This document shows positions 17,014 through 24,047 of a DNA stretch of 24,047 bases, one piece after another (positions within the stretch are counted from its first letter, which is position 1; each line of letters begins with the position of its first letter). This stretch comes from JBEICQ01 sp046297395 (lineage in GTDB: Bacteria; Bacteroidota; Bacteroidia; UBA4408), in contig JBKCNM010000025.1 in assembly GCA_046297395.1 (NCBI GenBank), positions 1 through 24,047 of the forward strand, read 5' to 3'. The position numbers and the translations under genes were made by a program. The notes beneath the pieces were generated by a model that was not told where the DNA came from, did not search any database, and was given only the letters and a program-made list of their open reading frames with translations.

Positions 17014-18099
17014 TTATTTAAAAATCTTTTTCTTGTTCAGTGCCTTCCTGTACTTGCCGGCGTTGGTCAGGTGCTGGGCCGAGGTGGCTGCGAAATGATG
17101 CTTGCCCGAAAAATCTTCCTTGGCACAGAAGTACAGGTAATTGGTAAAATCCGCTTCCAACACCGATCTGATGGCATCTTGCGAGGGAATGCAGATAGGT
17201 CCCGGTGGCAATCCCTCGTATTTATAGGTATTGTAGGGAGAATCTTTTTCCAGGTGTTTTTGTAGCACCCTGCTGATGGTAAAATCACCACAGGCATAGA
17301 TTACCGTAGGATCGGCCTGTAGTTTCATGTTGCGCCTGAGGCGGTTCAGATACACCGATGCAATGCGGGGCCTCTCCGGCAAGTAGTTCGATTCTTTCTC
17401 AACAATAGAGGCGAGGATGATGGCTTCAAAAGGACTGAGTCCTTGTTTCTTTGCCTGCTGCAGCCTAGCCGTTGACCAGAATTTTTTGTATTCCTGCAGC
17501 ATGCGGTTAAAAAATTTTTCAGCAGAAGTGTTCCAAACAAATGAGTAGGTATTTTCGATAAACATGGCCGTTACATTGTCGGAATGAAAACCATGTGCTG
17601 CCAAAAAATGATCGTTCTGCAGGAGCATGCGCAATTGCTGTGAATCGGCTTCAAGCTTGCTGCACACCAAACTGATGAGGTCGGCTTTTGTGCGAAGGTT
17701 GTTGATGGACAACTGCACTTCCTCCTGTTGCCCGGAACGCAGCATGTGAATGAGTTCGGTATTGCTCATGCCATCTTTTAAGCGGTACTTCCCCGGATAT
17801 ACATGCCGGGGATAATTTTTTTGTCTGGCCAGCCAGTCAAAAGTTTCAGTGTTGAGCAGGATGTGTTTTTCTTTGAGCAAGTGAAGCACATCTGCGTAGG
17901 TACTCCCGCTGGGAATAAATAAATAAGGTTCTGCGTCAGGCAGGAGTTTTGTGTTGGGTGCACGAGAGGCACGCAAAAAAAAGTACACGCTGCTGCCGGC
18001 AATCACAAGAGTAATCAACAGAGCAGCCGTAATTACCTTGGTGAAAAAGCTTTTACCTGCCGGTTTGGTTTTGCCTTTTTTTCCTGATTTTCGGGCCAT
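17014..18099 (-). CDS. mltG: Endolytic murein transglycosylase MltG (YceG-like)
   Basis: A 361-residue, single-pass inner-membrane lytic transglycosylase that cleaves nascent glycan strands and is thought to set peptidoglycan strand length. A basic cytoplasmic N-terminus (ARKSGKKGKTK) is followed by a transmembrane helix (about 20-43), a LysM-like region (about 55-125) and the catalytic YceG domain. That domain contains ILASIVEKESNY, with the catalytic Glu in this motif (E234/E236), then LNRLRRNMKLQADPTVIYA and LPPGPICIPSQDAI. Length is normal. The start is the ATG at 18099; a TTG nine bases upstream overlaps the -7 element and is unlikely. It is divergent from tyrS and convergent with hemJ. 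Confidence 0.95.
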   Translation of the reverse strand: MARKSGKKGKTKPAGKSFFTKVITAALLITLVIAGSSVYFFLRASRAPNTKLLPDAEPYLFIPSGSTYADVLHLLKEKHILLNTETFDWLARQKNYPRHVYPGKYRLKDGMSNTELIHMLRSGQQEEVQLSINNLRTKADLISLVCSKLEADSQQLRMLLQNDHFLAAHGFHSDNVTAMFIENTYSFVWNTSAEKFFNRMLQEYKKFWSTARLQQAKKQGLSPFEAIILASIVEKESNYLPERPRIASVYLNRLRRNMKLQADPTVIYACGDFTISRVLQKHLEKDSPYNTYKYEGLPPGPICIPSQDAIRSVLEADFTNYLYFCAKEDFSGKHHFAATSAQHLTNAGKYRKALNKKKIFK

Positions 18100-18105
18100 G
18101 GTCTG

Positions 18106-18113
18106 CAAAGATA
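18106..18113 (-). promoter_or_regulatory. -7 promoter element of mltG, 6 nt from the ATG
   Basis: TATCTTTG on the minus strand matches TAnnTTTG; CAGACC then ATG follow. The 6-nt spacing predicts a leaderless or nearly leaderless mltG mRNA. Confidence 0.65.
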
Positions 18114-18134
18114 CCCAATGCCGTTGGTTTGGAT

Positions 18135-18142
18135 TACCTTTG
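18135..18142 (+). promoter_or_regulatory. -7 promoter element of tyrS
   Basis: TACCTTTG, an exact match to the consensus, ending 19 nt before the tyrS ATG at 18162. It lies 21 bp from the oppositely oriented mltG element, so the two promoters overlap back to back. Confidence 0.6.
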
Positions 18143-18161
18143 CGCCCTGTTTCGTTTTCGC

Positions 18162-19442
18162 ATGAAAGATTTTATCAATGAGCTCCGCTGGAGAAACATG
18201 CTTCAGGAGATGGTGCCCGGCACCGGTGAATTCCTTAATAAAGGGATGGCATCAGGCTACATCGGATTCGACCCAAGTGCCGATTCCCTGGGCATTGGCA
18301 ACCTCGTACAGGTAATGACGCTGGTACATTTTCAACGCTGCGGTCACAAACCTTTTGCGCTTGTTGGCGGTGCTACGGGCATGGTGGGAGACCCCTCGGG
18401 AAAATCCCAGGAAAGAAATCTGCTCTCCAAAGATGTGCTCATGCATAATCTTTCCTGCCAGCAGAAACAACTCGAAAAATTCCTTGATTTTACCTGCGGA
18501 GACAATGCCGCACAAATCGTAAATAATTACGATTGGTTTAAAGATTTCGGGTTTCTCGACTTCATCCGTGAGGTGGGAAAAAACATCACCGTGAATTATA
18601 TGCTAGCAAAAGATTCGGTAAAAAACCGCCTCGAAAACGGTATGTCTTTTACAGAGTTTTCTTACCAATTGATACAAGGGTATGATTTTTATTACCTGAA
18701 CAAACACCACGGCATCAAAATACAAATGGGTGGCAGCGACCAGTGGGGCAATATCACCACGGGCACCGAGCTCATCCGCAAGATGGACGGTGGAGAAGCC
18801 TTCGCCCTCACTACCCCGCTCATGAAAAAAGCGGATGGCACCAAGTTCGGGAAAACCGAAAGTGGTAACATCTGGCTCGATCCTGCGCGCACCAGTCCTT
18901 ATAAATTTTACCAGTTCTGGATCAATGCTTCCGACGAAGACATCCCCAATTTTTTCCGTGTTTTTACCCTGCGTGAACAAGAAGATGTACTTGCCCTGGA
19001 AACTGAGCACAAAGCAGCTCCCCATCTGCGACTGATGCAAAAAGAACTGGCTGCCGAGCTCACTACAAGAGTGCATGGTGCACGGGATTACGAAATGGCA
19101 CTTGCCGCCTCCGACATGCTCTTTGGCAAAGGCAATGCCGATGCGCTACTCGCACTTGACGAGTCTTATTTTCTGGAGGTCTTTGAAGGTGTACCCCAAA
19201 CCCATATTCCCCATTCCGAACTGCATGTGGGCATTCCGATAATCGAACTGCTTGCCGACAAAACCGGGATCTTCCCAAGCAGGGGAGAAGCAAGAAAAAT
19301 GCTGCAGCAAGGAGGCGTGATGCTCAACCGCGAAAAGATTGACGAAACACTTACAGTAGATTCACGCACACTTATCCGACACCGATACTTGCTCCTGCAA
19401 AAAGGAAAGAAAAATTACTACCTGGTAATTGCAGGAGAATGA
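18162..19442 (+). CDS. tyrS: Tyrosyl-tRNA synthetase with altered HIGH motif
   Basis: A 426-residue class I aminoacyl-tRNA synthetase charging tRNA-Tyr. The Rossmann catalytic domain contains YIGFDPSADSLGIGNL (33-48), GGATGMVGDPSGKS (69-82), YQLIQGYDFYYL (168-179), GGSDQWGNI (190-198) and the KFGKT form of KMSKS (228-232). The C-terminal part (about 360-426) is an S4 RNA-binding domain (GEARKMLQQGGVMLN). Length matches bacterial TyrRS. Unusually, the positions of the two HIGH histidines are Gly44 and Asn47; Asn at the second site occurs in other enzymes, while Gly at the first is unexpected. The start at 18162 (MKDFINELRW) is chosen because it lies just after the -7 element; an in-frame upstream start (18129) would include the promoter. 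Confidence 0.95.
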   Translation: MKDFINELRWRNMLQEMVPGTGEFLNKGMASGYIGFDPSADSLGIGNLVQVMTLVHFQRCGHKPFALVGGATGMVGDPSGKSQERNLLSKDVLMHNLSCQQKQLEKFLDFTCGDNAAQIVNNYDWFKDFGFLDFIREVGKNITVNYMLAKDSVKNRLENGMSFTEFSYQLIQGYDFYYLNKHHGIKIQMGGSDQWGNITTGTELIRKMDGGEAFALTTPLMKKADGTKFGKTESGNIWLDPARTSPYKFYQFWINASDEDIPNFFRVFTLREQEDVLALETEHKAAPHLRLMQKELAAELTTRVHGARDYEMALAASDMLFGKGNADALLALDESYFLEVFEGVPQTHIPHSELHVGIPIIELLADKTGIFPSRGEARKMLQQGGVMLNREKIDETLTVDSRTLIRHRYLLLQKGKKNYYLVIAGE

Positions 19443-19516
19443 TGCCCCCAAGCCTTCTCTTGCATGCTGCCGCGCATCATAGGTAAGCAAAAGGGAAAAG
19501 TGGTGCTTCCCTGTAT

Positions 19517-19524
19517 TACTTTTG
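19517..19524 (+). promoter_or_regulatory. -7 promoter element of the DUF2490 gene, 6 nt from the ATG
   Basis: TACTTTTG followed by CAGATA and the ATG at 19531. The spacing equals that at mltG and at the HAD gene, and the bases TTTGCAGA are identical to those at mltG. Confidence 0.65.
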
Positions 19525-19530
19525 CAGATA

Positions 19531-20337
19531 ATGCAGCAGTTGTCATCTCATCAAAAAATTTTATCACAGCGTTTTTGGTCTTCCTTCTTGCCATTGTTTT
19601 TTCAACAAGGTGTGTATGCTCTTGCATGTGTTGCTCACTTGGTTTTCTTTCTCTTCTGCACCGCTCAAGCCGGGGCACAAAACAATTCGGGTTCATGGAC
19701 CATCCTAAACCTGAGCAGACAGCAAAATGACCATTGGAATTTTTTTGCAGAGGCTCAGTTGCGTTCCTTGCGTTTGTATCATCACTTTCATTACTACGAA
19801 TACAAAGGCGGCTTTCAGTACAAGGCCAAGCCAGGACTCACCCTTGCCTTGGGTGCGGGCAGGTATGTAACCTATCGTGAAGGAGGCAGTTTTCTGCTTC
19901 CAAAAAACAACGACGAGCTCAGCATTTGGCCCCAGGTAATACTATCGCACACCATCGGCAGAATCAAAACAGAACAACGCTATCGCTTGGAGGCACGCTT
20001 TACCGGAAGTGGATACCGCAATCGTTTTCGTTACCGCCTGGGTCTCAACCTTCCTTTTGGGAAACCCGAAAATGGAATCAAGCCTTTTCAGTTTCATGTG
20101 AGCAATGAAATTTTTTTCACCAATCGTGAGCCTTATTTCGAAAGGAATCGCTTTGTCACATTTATAGGATACCGCATCTTGCCTTATTTGTCCTTGCAGG
20201 CTGGCTATGTTTACCAGTTTGATTACCGTATCAACGACGAAACAGGCAGACACTTTTTACAGGCAGGATTGTTTTTTGATCTAACAACTCGGACAAATCA
20301 AGTAGCCGGTTTTCAGTCCGGGGCACAACAGGAATAG
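19531..20337 (+). CDS. DUF2490 family outer-membrane beta-barrel protein
   Basis: A 268-residue protein of the DUF2490 family, whose function is not established. A long N-terminal stretch (1-27) precedes a hydrophobic export signal (about 28-46, ACVAHLVFFLFCTAQAGA), after which the mature part starts at about QNNSGSWTILNLSRQ. The barrel-like sequence has typical family blocks: HWNFFAEAQLRSL, YYEYKGGFQYK, RYRLEARF, RFRYRLGLNLPF and HFLQAGLFFDL. An in-frame TTG at 19522 lies inside the promoter element, so the ATG at 19531 is chosen. A later GTG (about 19611) would give a more usual signal-peptide length. No operon partner is obvious: 88 bp separate it from tyrS. Confidence 0.82.
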   Translation: MQQLSSHQKILSQRFWSSFLPLFFQQGVYALACVAHLVFFLFCTAQAGAQNNSGSWTILNLSRQQNDHWNFFAEAQLRSLRLYHHFHYYEYKGGFQYKAKPGLTLALGAGRYVTYREGGSFLLPKNNDELSIWPQVILSHTIGRIKTEQRYRLEARFTGSGYRNRFRYRLGLNLPFGKPENGIKPFQFHVSNEIFFTNREPYFERNRFVTFIGYRILPYLSLQAGYVYQFDYRINDETGRHFLQAGLFFDLTTRTNQVAGFQSGAQQE

Positions 20338-20356
20338 GCATACTCTGGCAGTGCCT
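20336..20356 (+). terminator. Weak hairpin after the DUF2490 gene
   Basis: AGGCA (20336-20340) can pair with TGCCT (20352-20356) across an 11-nt loop, followed by TT. It overlaps the stop codon. The stem is short, so this is only a possible terminator. Confidence 0.25.
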
Positions 20357-20456
20357 TTCGTCGTCGCCGGACTTTTAAAATGTTAAAGTCAAAGCAAACT
20401 TTCAAAAAGCAGCGTACCTTACAATCAGCAAGGCACTATGGCGTGTATGCTAAAGC

Positions 20457-23039
20457 ATGTATTATTACCAACTGACTATACCTGAACTTGAGCACACACT
20501 CAAAACCGGATTGCAGGGACTGCAAGAGGCTGAAGCGGCAGAGCGTTTGCAAAAAGAGGGCGCCAATGTGCTGCCGGAAAAAAAGAAATCTCAGGCATGG
20601 CGTACTTTGCTGGAGCAGTTTAACGACCTGATGATTTTGATCTTGCTGGCAGCAGCTGTGCTTTCGGGAATGGTTGGTGATTTGGCAGATACATTCATCA
20701 TTCTTGCCATTGTTGTAACCAATGCCATCATTGGGTTTTTACAGGAATACCGCGCAGGAAGAGAATTGGAAGCCCTGCGTAAATTAAGCAGTACCCAAAG
20801 CAGGGTAATGCGAGCCGGAAAAGTACAGTTGGTGCCTTCGGCCTCACTTGTTAAGGGCGATGTGGTTTTGCTCGAAGCCGGAAATGTGGTGCCCGCCGAC
20901 ATCAGGCTCACCGAGGTGCATGCCCTGAGCGTAAATGAAGCTTCACTCACCGGTGAATCCATTGCAAGTGACAAACATACACATGCGCTTTTGGCTACTC
21001 ACTTGTCTCCGGGCGATTGTTTGAACATGGTCTTCAAGGGAACCCATGTTACCCGCGGCAGAGCTCGCGGATGGGTGGTGGCAACAGGTAAGCAAACCGA
21101 AGTGGGAAAAATTGCAGTCCTACTGCACGAAAAAAAAACTGCCACGCCTTTGCAACAACGCATGAAACAGTTCGGCAAAAAAATTTCTTACCTCATCCTG
21201 ATTATTTGTTTGATTCTGTTTATCAGCGGATGGTTGCGTGGTGAAAATCCTTATAGTCTTTTGTTGCTCTCCCTTAGTTTGGCTGTGGCTGCCATACCGG
21301 AAGCTTTGCCTGCGCTCATCACCATCGCTCTTTCAAAAGGAGCCAGCAGGCTTGCAAAACAACAGGCGCTGGTGCGCAAACTTCCGGCAGTAGAAACGCT
21401 GGGCTCTGTAACATATATCTGCTCAGACAAAACCGGTACGCTCACACAAAACAAAATGCGTGTGGCAGAAAAGTATGATGCGCAATTCAAAGTACCTGGC
21501 AGCAGTGATCAAAACCTGTTTGCGTTGTGCATGGCACTCAATCATGATGTGGCTTATCACCAAGGAAAACCGCTTTTGGGAGAAGCCACCGAAACAGCCA
21601 TTTTAGAAGAGGTGCTCTTGCATATAAAAGCTGAAAAATATGAAGATTGGCAAACACTTTTTCCTCGTGTGGCAGAATTTCCGTGTGATGCTGAGCGCAA
21701 GTGCATGAGTACCATACACACATTTGGAGATTCATTTTTGCTTGTCACCAAAGGTGCGGCAGAAGTCTTGTCGGTCATGATGGGCACGAGGAAAGAGCAG
21801 GACCTCCTGCAATTGCATGCAGCCAAAAATGCATCTGCAGGGATGCGGGTGCTGGCCTATGGTTGTAAAATACTATCCGCCTTGCCTTCTTTACACGATG
21901 TGAGAGAAATAGAAAAAGGGCTGTCATTTGTTGGGTTGCTGGGCCTGATTGATCCGCCACGCGAGGGTATTGCTCTTGCCATCCGGGGATGCAAAGAGGC
22001 ATGCATACAAGTGGTGATGATTACCGGTGATCATCCCTCCACAGCAATTGCCATTGCAAGAAAAACAGGCATCATGGATGACCATGACCGAATGCTCACC
22101 GGCGCCCAAATGATGGCCATGAGCGAAGAGGCTTTCGAAAAAGAGGTTGAGCATATCCGTGTGTATGCAAGGGTATCTCCCGATCAGAAATTACGCATTG
22201 TGAAAGCCTTGCAAAAAAGAGGACAGTTTGTGGCAATGACCGGAGATGGGGTAAACGATGCCCCTTCGCTAAAAGCCGCGAATATTGGCGTAGCCATGGG
22301 TGTAACCGGAACCGATGTAAGCAGGGAAGCAGCCGACCTGGTCTTGCTCGACGATAATTTTTCCACCATCGTCAGGGCAGTTAAAGAAGGCCGACGCATC
22401 TTCGACAACATCCGAAAATTTGTGAAGTACATCATGACTTGCAACAGTGCCGAGATCCTTATCATTTTTGTGGCAGGTATGGCAGGCATGCCCATGCCCT
22501 TGCTTCCCATTCATATACTTTGGATCAACCTGGTTACAGATAGCTTGCCTGCGCTTGCCCTGGCTGCAGAAAAAGCAGAACCCGATGTGATGCATCGCCC
22601 TCCGCGTGCTCCCTCAGAGAGTTTGTTTGCACAGGGATTGGGATACCACATTGTTTGGGTGGGCTTGCTAATGGCCGGTATCACCCTGGGCTTACAGACA
22701 TGGGCCATCAAGCAAGGCATACAGCACTGGCAAACCATGGTGTTCACGGTGTTGGCACTTGCGCAATTGAGCCATGTGCTTGCGGTGAGAAGCGATAAAA
22801 TATTTGTTTTCAGGCTGGGCCTCTTTAGTAATCTCCAACTGCTCTTGGTGGTGGTTTTTACATTTGTTTTGCAAATGTTGGTGATTTATTTACCGCTGAT
22901 GAACAGGATTTTTAAAACCCATCCACTTTCAGTGAATGAACTCTTCATCTGTTTACTTGCTGCCATGTTGGTGTTTCATGCTGTGGAATTGGAGAAGTGG
23001 CTAAAAGCAAAATGGATAAAGCAAAAAAATGAAAAATAA
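20457..23039 (+). CDS. P2-type cation-transporting ATPase, probably Ca2+ (or Mn2+) exporting
   Basis: An 860-residue P-type ATPase. In order: cation-ATPase N-terminal domain (1-60); TM1-2 (about 58-97); actuator domain with TGES (165-168); TM3-4 (244-290) with PEALP (281-285); phosphorylation site DKTGTLT (D324-330); nucleotide-binding domain with KGAA (432-435); hinge motifs ITGDH (522-526) and TGDGVND (595-601); and six C-terminal helices (about 655-845). Ion-site residues resemble SERCA/PMR1: E282 in TM4, N663 and E666 in TM5 (TCNSAE), and N691, T694, D695 in TM6 (NLVTDSLPALALAAE). TM4 has PEALP rather than PEGLP. Ca2+ is the likely cargo, with Mn2+ possible. The start (MYYYQLTIPELEHTL) fits the family; no strong promoter was recognised upstream. 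Confidence 0.92.
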   Translation: MYYYQLTIPELEHTLKTGLQGLQEAEAAERLQKEGANVLPEKKKSQAWRTLLEQFNDLMILILLAAAVLSGMVGDLADTFIILAIVVTNAIIGFLQEYRAGRELEALRKLSSTQSRVMRAGKVQLVPSASLVKGDVVLLEAGNVVPADIRLTEVHALSVNEASLTGESIASDKHTHALLATHLSPGDCLNMVFKGTHVTRGRARGWVVATGKQTEVGKIAVLLHEKKTATPLQQRMKQFGKKISYLILIICLILFISGWLRGENPYSLLLLSLSLAVAAIPEALPALITIALSKGASRLAKQQALVRKLPAVETLGSVTYICSDKTGTLTQNKMRVAEKYDAQFKVPGSSDQNLFALCMALNHDVAYHQGKPLLGEATETAILEEVLLHIKAEKYEDWQTLFPRVAEFPCDAERKCMSTIHTFGDSFLLVTKGAAEVLSVMMGTRKEQDLLQLHAAKNASAGMRVLAYGCKILSALPSLHDVREIEKGLSFVGLLGLIDPPREGIALAIRGCKEACIQVVMITGDHPSTAIAIARKTGIMDDHDRMLTGAQMMAMSEEAFEKEVEHIRVYARVSPDQKLRIVKALQKRGQFVAMTGDGVNDAPSLKAANIGVAMGVTGTDVSREAADLVLLDDNFSTIVRAVKEGRRIFDNIRKFVKYIMTCNSAEILIIFVAGMAGMPMPLLPIHILWINLVTDSLPALALAAEKAEPDVMHRPPRAPSESLFAQGLGYHIVWVGLLMAGITLGLQTWAIKQGIQHWQTMVFTVLALAQLSHVLAVRSDKIFVFRLGLFSNLQLLLVVVFTFVLQMLVIYLPLMNRIFKTHPLSVNELFICLLAAMLVFHAVELEKWLKAKWIKQKNEK

Positions 23040-23048
23040 GTAAAGAAA

Positions 23049-23083
23049 TTTGTTGAATGACCGACACATATTATGTAGCTTTA
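23049..23083 (+). promoter_or_regulatory. Possible promoter for the small lipoprotein gene
   Basis: TTTGTTG (23049-23055) and TAGCTTTA (23076-23083) lie 20 bp apart, close to the Bacteroidota -33/-7 arrangement with one mismatch in the -7 element (A for the final G). The ATG at 23092 is 8 nt downstream. This is the only promoter candidate here with both boxes. Confidence 0.45.
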
Positions 23084-23091
23084 TAAAAACG

Positions 23092-23496
23092 ATGAAACAC
23101 ATTCTTGCTATCTCCCTGCTCTGTTTTTTTCTCTCCTCCTGCAACATGGGCTCAGAAAATATTCCGGAGGCCATATCCACGGCAAGAAAAGCCATGCAGC
23201 TCACCATAGCCGGCAATTATCAGGATTTGCAGAGCATGTATGAAGAAGGTTTTGCAGGAAGTGAACCTGCCGAAGTACGCATCGAAAAATTCAAACAGAT
23301 TTTTGCAGCCACCGGCAAGGTAAACGCAACTCAGCTGATGGATTCAGCCAAGGTACAAGCCAATGAAGAAGGGATCATCAGCGTGCAGTTTATGCTTACC
23401 ACTGTCAGAACAAAGGTGATTCAAACCATTGAATTACAACATCAGGGAGGGTCATACAAAATTTCCCGCATGGACATTACCCAGTATAAGCAGTAA
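23092..23496 (+). CDS. Small lipoprotein, possible NTF2-like fold
   Basis: A 134-residue protein starting MKHILAISLLCFFLSSC, a lipoprotein signal with lipobox LSSC (Cys 17). After it come a helical stretch with ISTARKAMQLTIAGNYQDLQSMY and a beta-rich C-terminal half (ISVQFMLTTVRTKVIQTIELQHQGGSYKISRMDI). This pattern recalls small NTF2-like/DUF4878-type lipoproteins, but I cannot assign a family firmly. An open frame extends 14 codons upstream to 23050; that start would put the lipobox at residue 31 and overlap the promoter, so 23092 is chosen. It lies 52 bp after the ATPase gene, with its own likely promoter. Confidence 0.8.
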   Translation: MKHILAISLLCFFLSSCNMGSENIPEAISTARKAMQLTIAGNYQDLQSMYEEGFAGSEPAEVRIEKFKQIFAATGKVNATQLMDSAKVQANEEGIISVQFMLTTVRTKVIQTIELQHQGGSYKISRMDITQYKQ

Positions 23497-23904
23497 TGTC
23501 ATTTGATGAAATGCTTCATTGAGCTGAGAAAGATATTTTAGAAATTTTCAATCAAGCAAAGCAAGTGACTGCGTGTTAATGGGTTTTGCATTCACAAAAA
23601 TCAATAGGTTTTTTATTGAACAATTTTCGGATGAAAACACCATGCAGAAAGGAAATTCAGTACAAGGAAAAACCTATGAAATCTAGTTTCTTACAAGGGC
23701 CAGCGAAAGTTTGCTTTTGTTTACAATCACCAGAAATAACGACATCACAAAAAACCTTCGTTCAAAGGCAAAAGGCAAAGTTCTGCACATGCAATTAGGC
23801 TTGTTGTAGAAGAGAAGTTGCAGATTATTTACCTCTCTTATTCGGACAGTTCTTCCCCTTCATCCATTATGATTAGCGGCCCAAGAAAAAAATTTAAGTG
23901 AGAC
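23497..23904. other. Intergenic region with no convincing gene
   Basis: About 408 bp of AT-rich sequence between the small lipoprotein and a minus-strand gene that converges on it. A hairpin (23503-23510 with 23515-23522, two G-U pairs) lies just past the lipoprotein stop and may be a terminator, though no T-run follows it directly. A second AT-only inverted repeat, TCAATA/TATTGA, occurs near 23600. The 70-codon open frame at 23586-23798 has low-complexity, coding-unlike composition. No RNA gene was recognised. Confidence 0.5.
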
Positions 23905-24047
23905 CTACATAATTTTGCCTTTTTCATTCTCTGCACGCAACAAGGCAATGATGCCAAGGGCATATGAAGCAAGTCCGAATCCGCAGATGCTTCCTTTGCA
24001 TACATGTGCCATCAGGGAATGGTTGCGGTACGGTTCTCTGGCAATGA
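23905..24047 (-). CDS. 3' end of an unidentified gene cut by the window edge
   Basis: The minus strand is open from the window end to a TAG at 23905-23907. It reads IAREPYRNHSLMAHVCKGSI, then CGFGLASYALGIIALLRAEN, then EKGKIM. It contains one likely hydrophobic segment (GFGLASYALGIIALL) followed by a charged tail, consistent with the C-terminus of a membrane protein. No family can be named from 47 residues. The sense-like composition, together with a stop just before AT-rich non-coding DNA, supports a real gene. It converges on the small lipoprotein gene. Confidence 0.5.
   Translation of the reverse strand, partial: IAREPYRNHSLMAHVCKGSICGFGLASYALGIIALLRAENEKGKIM

Noticed and set aside
18603..19076. 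157-codon open frame antisense to tyrS
   Set aside because: It is explained by codon bias in tyrS and has no recognisable motifs.
19418..19696. 92-codon minus-strand open frame over the DUF2490 promoter
   Set aside because: It overlaps the well-supported promoter and signal region of the DUF2490 gene and the tyrS 3' end, and shows no family match.
23586..23798. 70-codon open frame on the + strand
   Set aside because: No family resemblance, basic low-complexity composition and no promoter; probably random.

Overview
The window reads as chromosomal DNA from a member of the Bacteroidota, probably a Chitinophagales/Sphingobacteriales-type organism. The evidence is two proteins with type IX secretion (T9SS) C-terminal sorting domains, a TonB-dependent receptor with a carboxypeptidase-regulatory-like N-terminal domain, a DUF2490 protein, and repeated TAnnTTTG (-7) promoter elements in place of classical -10/-35 boxes and Shine-Dalgarno sites. 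No tRNA, rRNA, CRISPR array, insertion sequence or phage gene was seen. The exact lineage is not determined.

Layout. (1) Positions 204-4987, minus strand: a signalling operon read porin-like beta-barrel protein > small PstS-like periplasmic protein > large PAS sensor histidine kinase > single-domain response regulator. What looks like the decayed start of a second receiver gene follows. The first three genes overlap or abut. (2) Positions 5328-7873, minus strand: a family 39 glycosyltransferase split in two frames at an A7 run, and a UbiA-like membrane protein. (3) Positions 8044-15742, minus strand: a four-gene operon with gaps of 7-21 bp and a strong terminator at its end. It encodes a lamin-tail-domain T9SS protein, a TonB-dependent receptor, a lipoprotein, and a T9SS-secreted endonuclease I. 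I read it as an extracellular nucleic-acid degradation and uptake locus. (4) Positions 15827-24047: mostly housekeeping genes. These are a HAD phosphatase overlapping hemJ, then mltG and tyrS divergent from each other, a DUF2490 protein, a P2-type cation ATPase, a small lipoprotein, and the 3' end of an unidentified minus-strand gene cut by the window edge.

How the parts may work together. The nuclease operon could cut environmental DNA outside the cell and bring fragments or products through the TonB receptor. The porin/PstS-like/kinase operon resembles sensing machinery for a periplasmic ligand, with phosphate an obvious but unproven candidate. The two operons could therefore belong to one nutrient strategy, but no shared regulator or operator can be shown from this sequence.

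Most notable oddities: the nuclease/TonB operon; the sensor operon and its kinase with an enlarged dimerisation region; an A_AAA_AAA slippery heptamer exactly at the glycosyltransferase frame change; a tyrosyl-tRNA synthetase whose HIGH motif reads GIGN; and three genes with a -7 element ending exactly 6 nt before the ATG, which suggests leaderless or nearly leaderless mRNAs.
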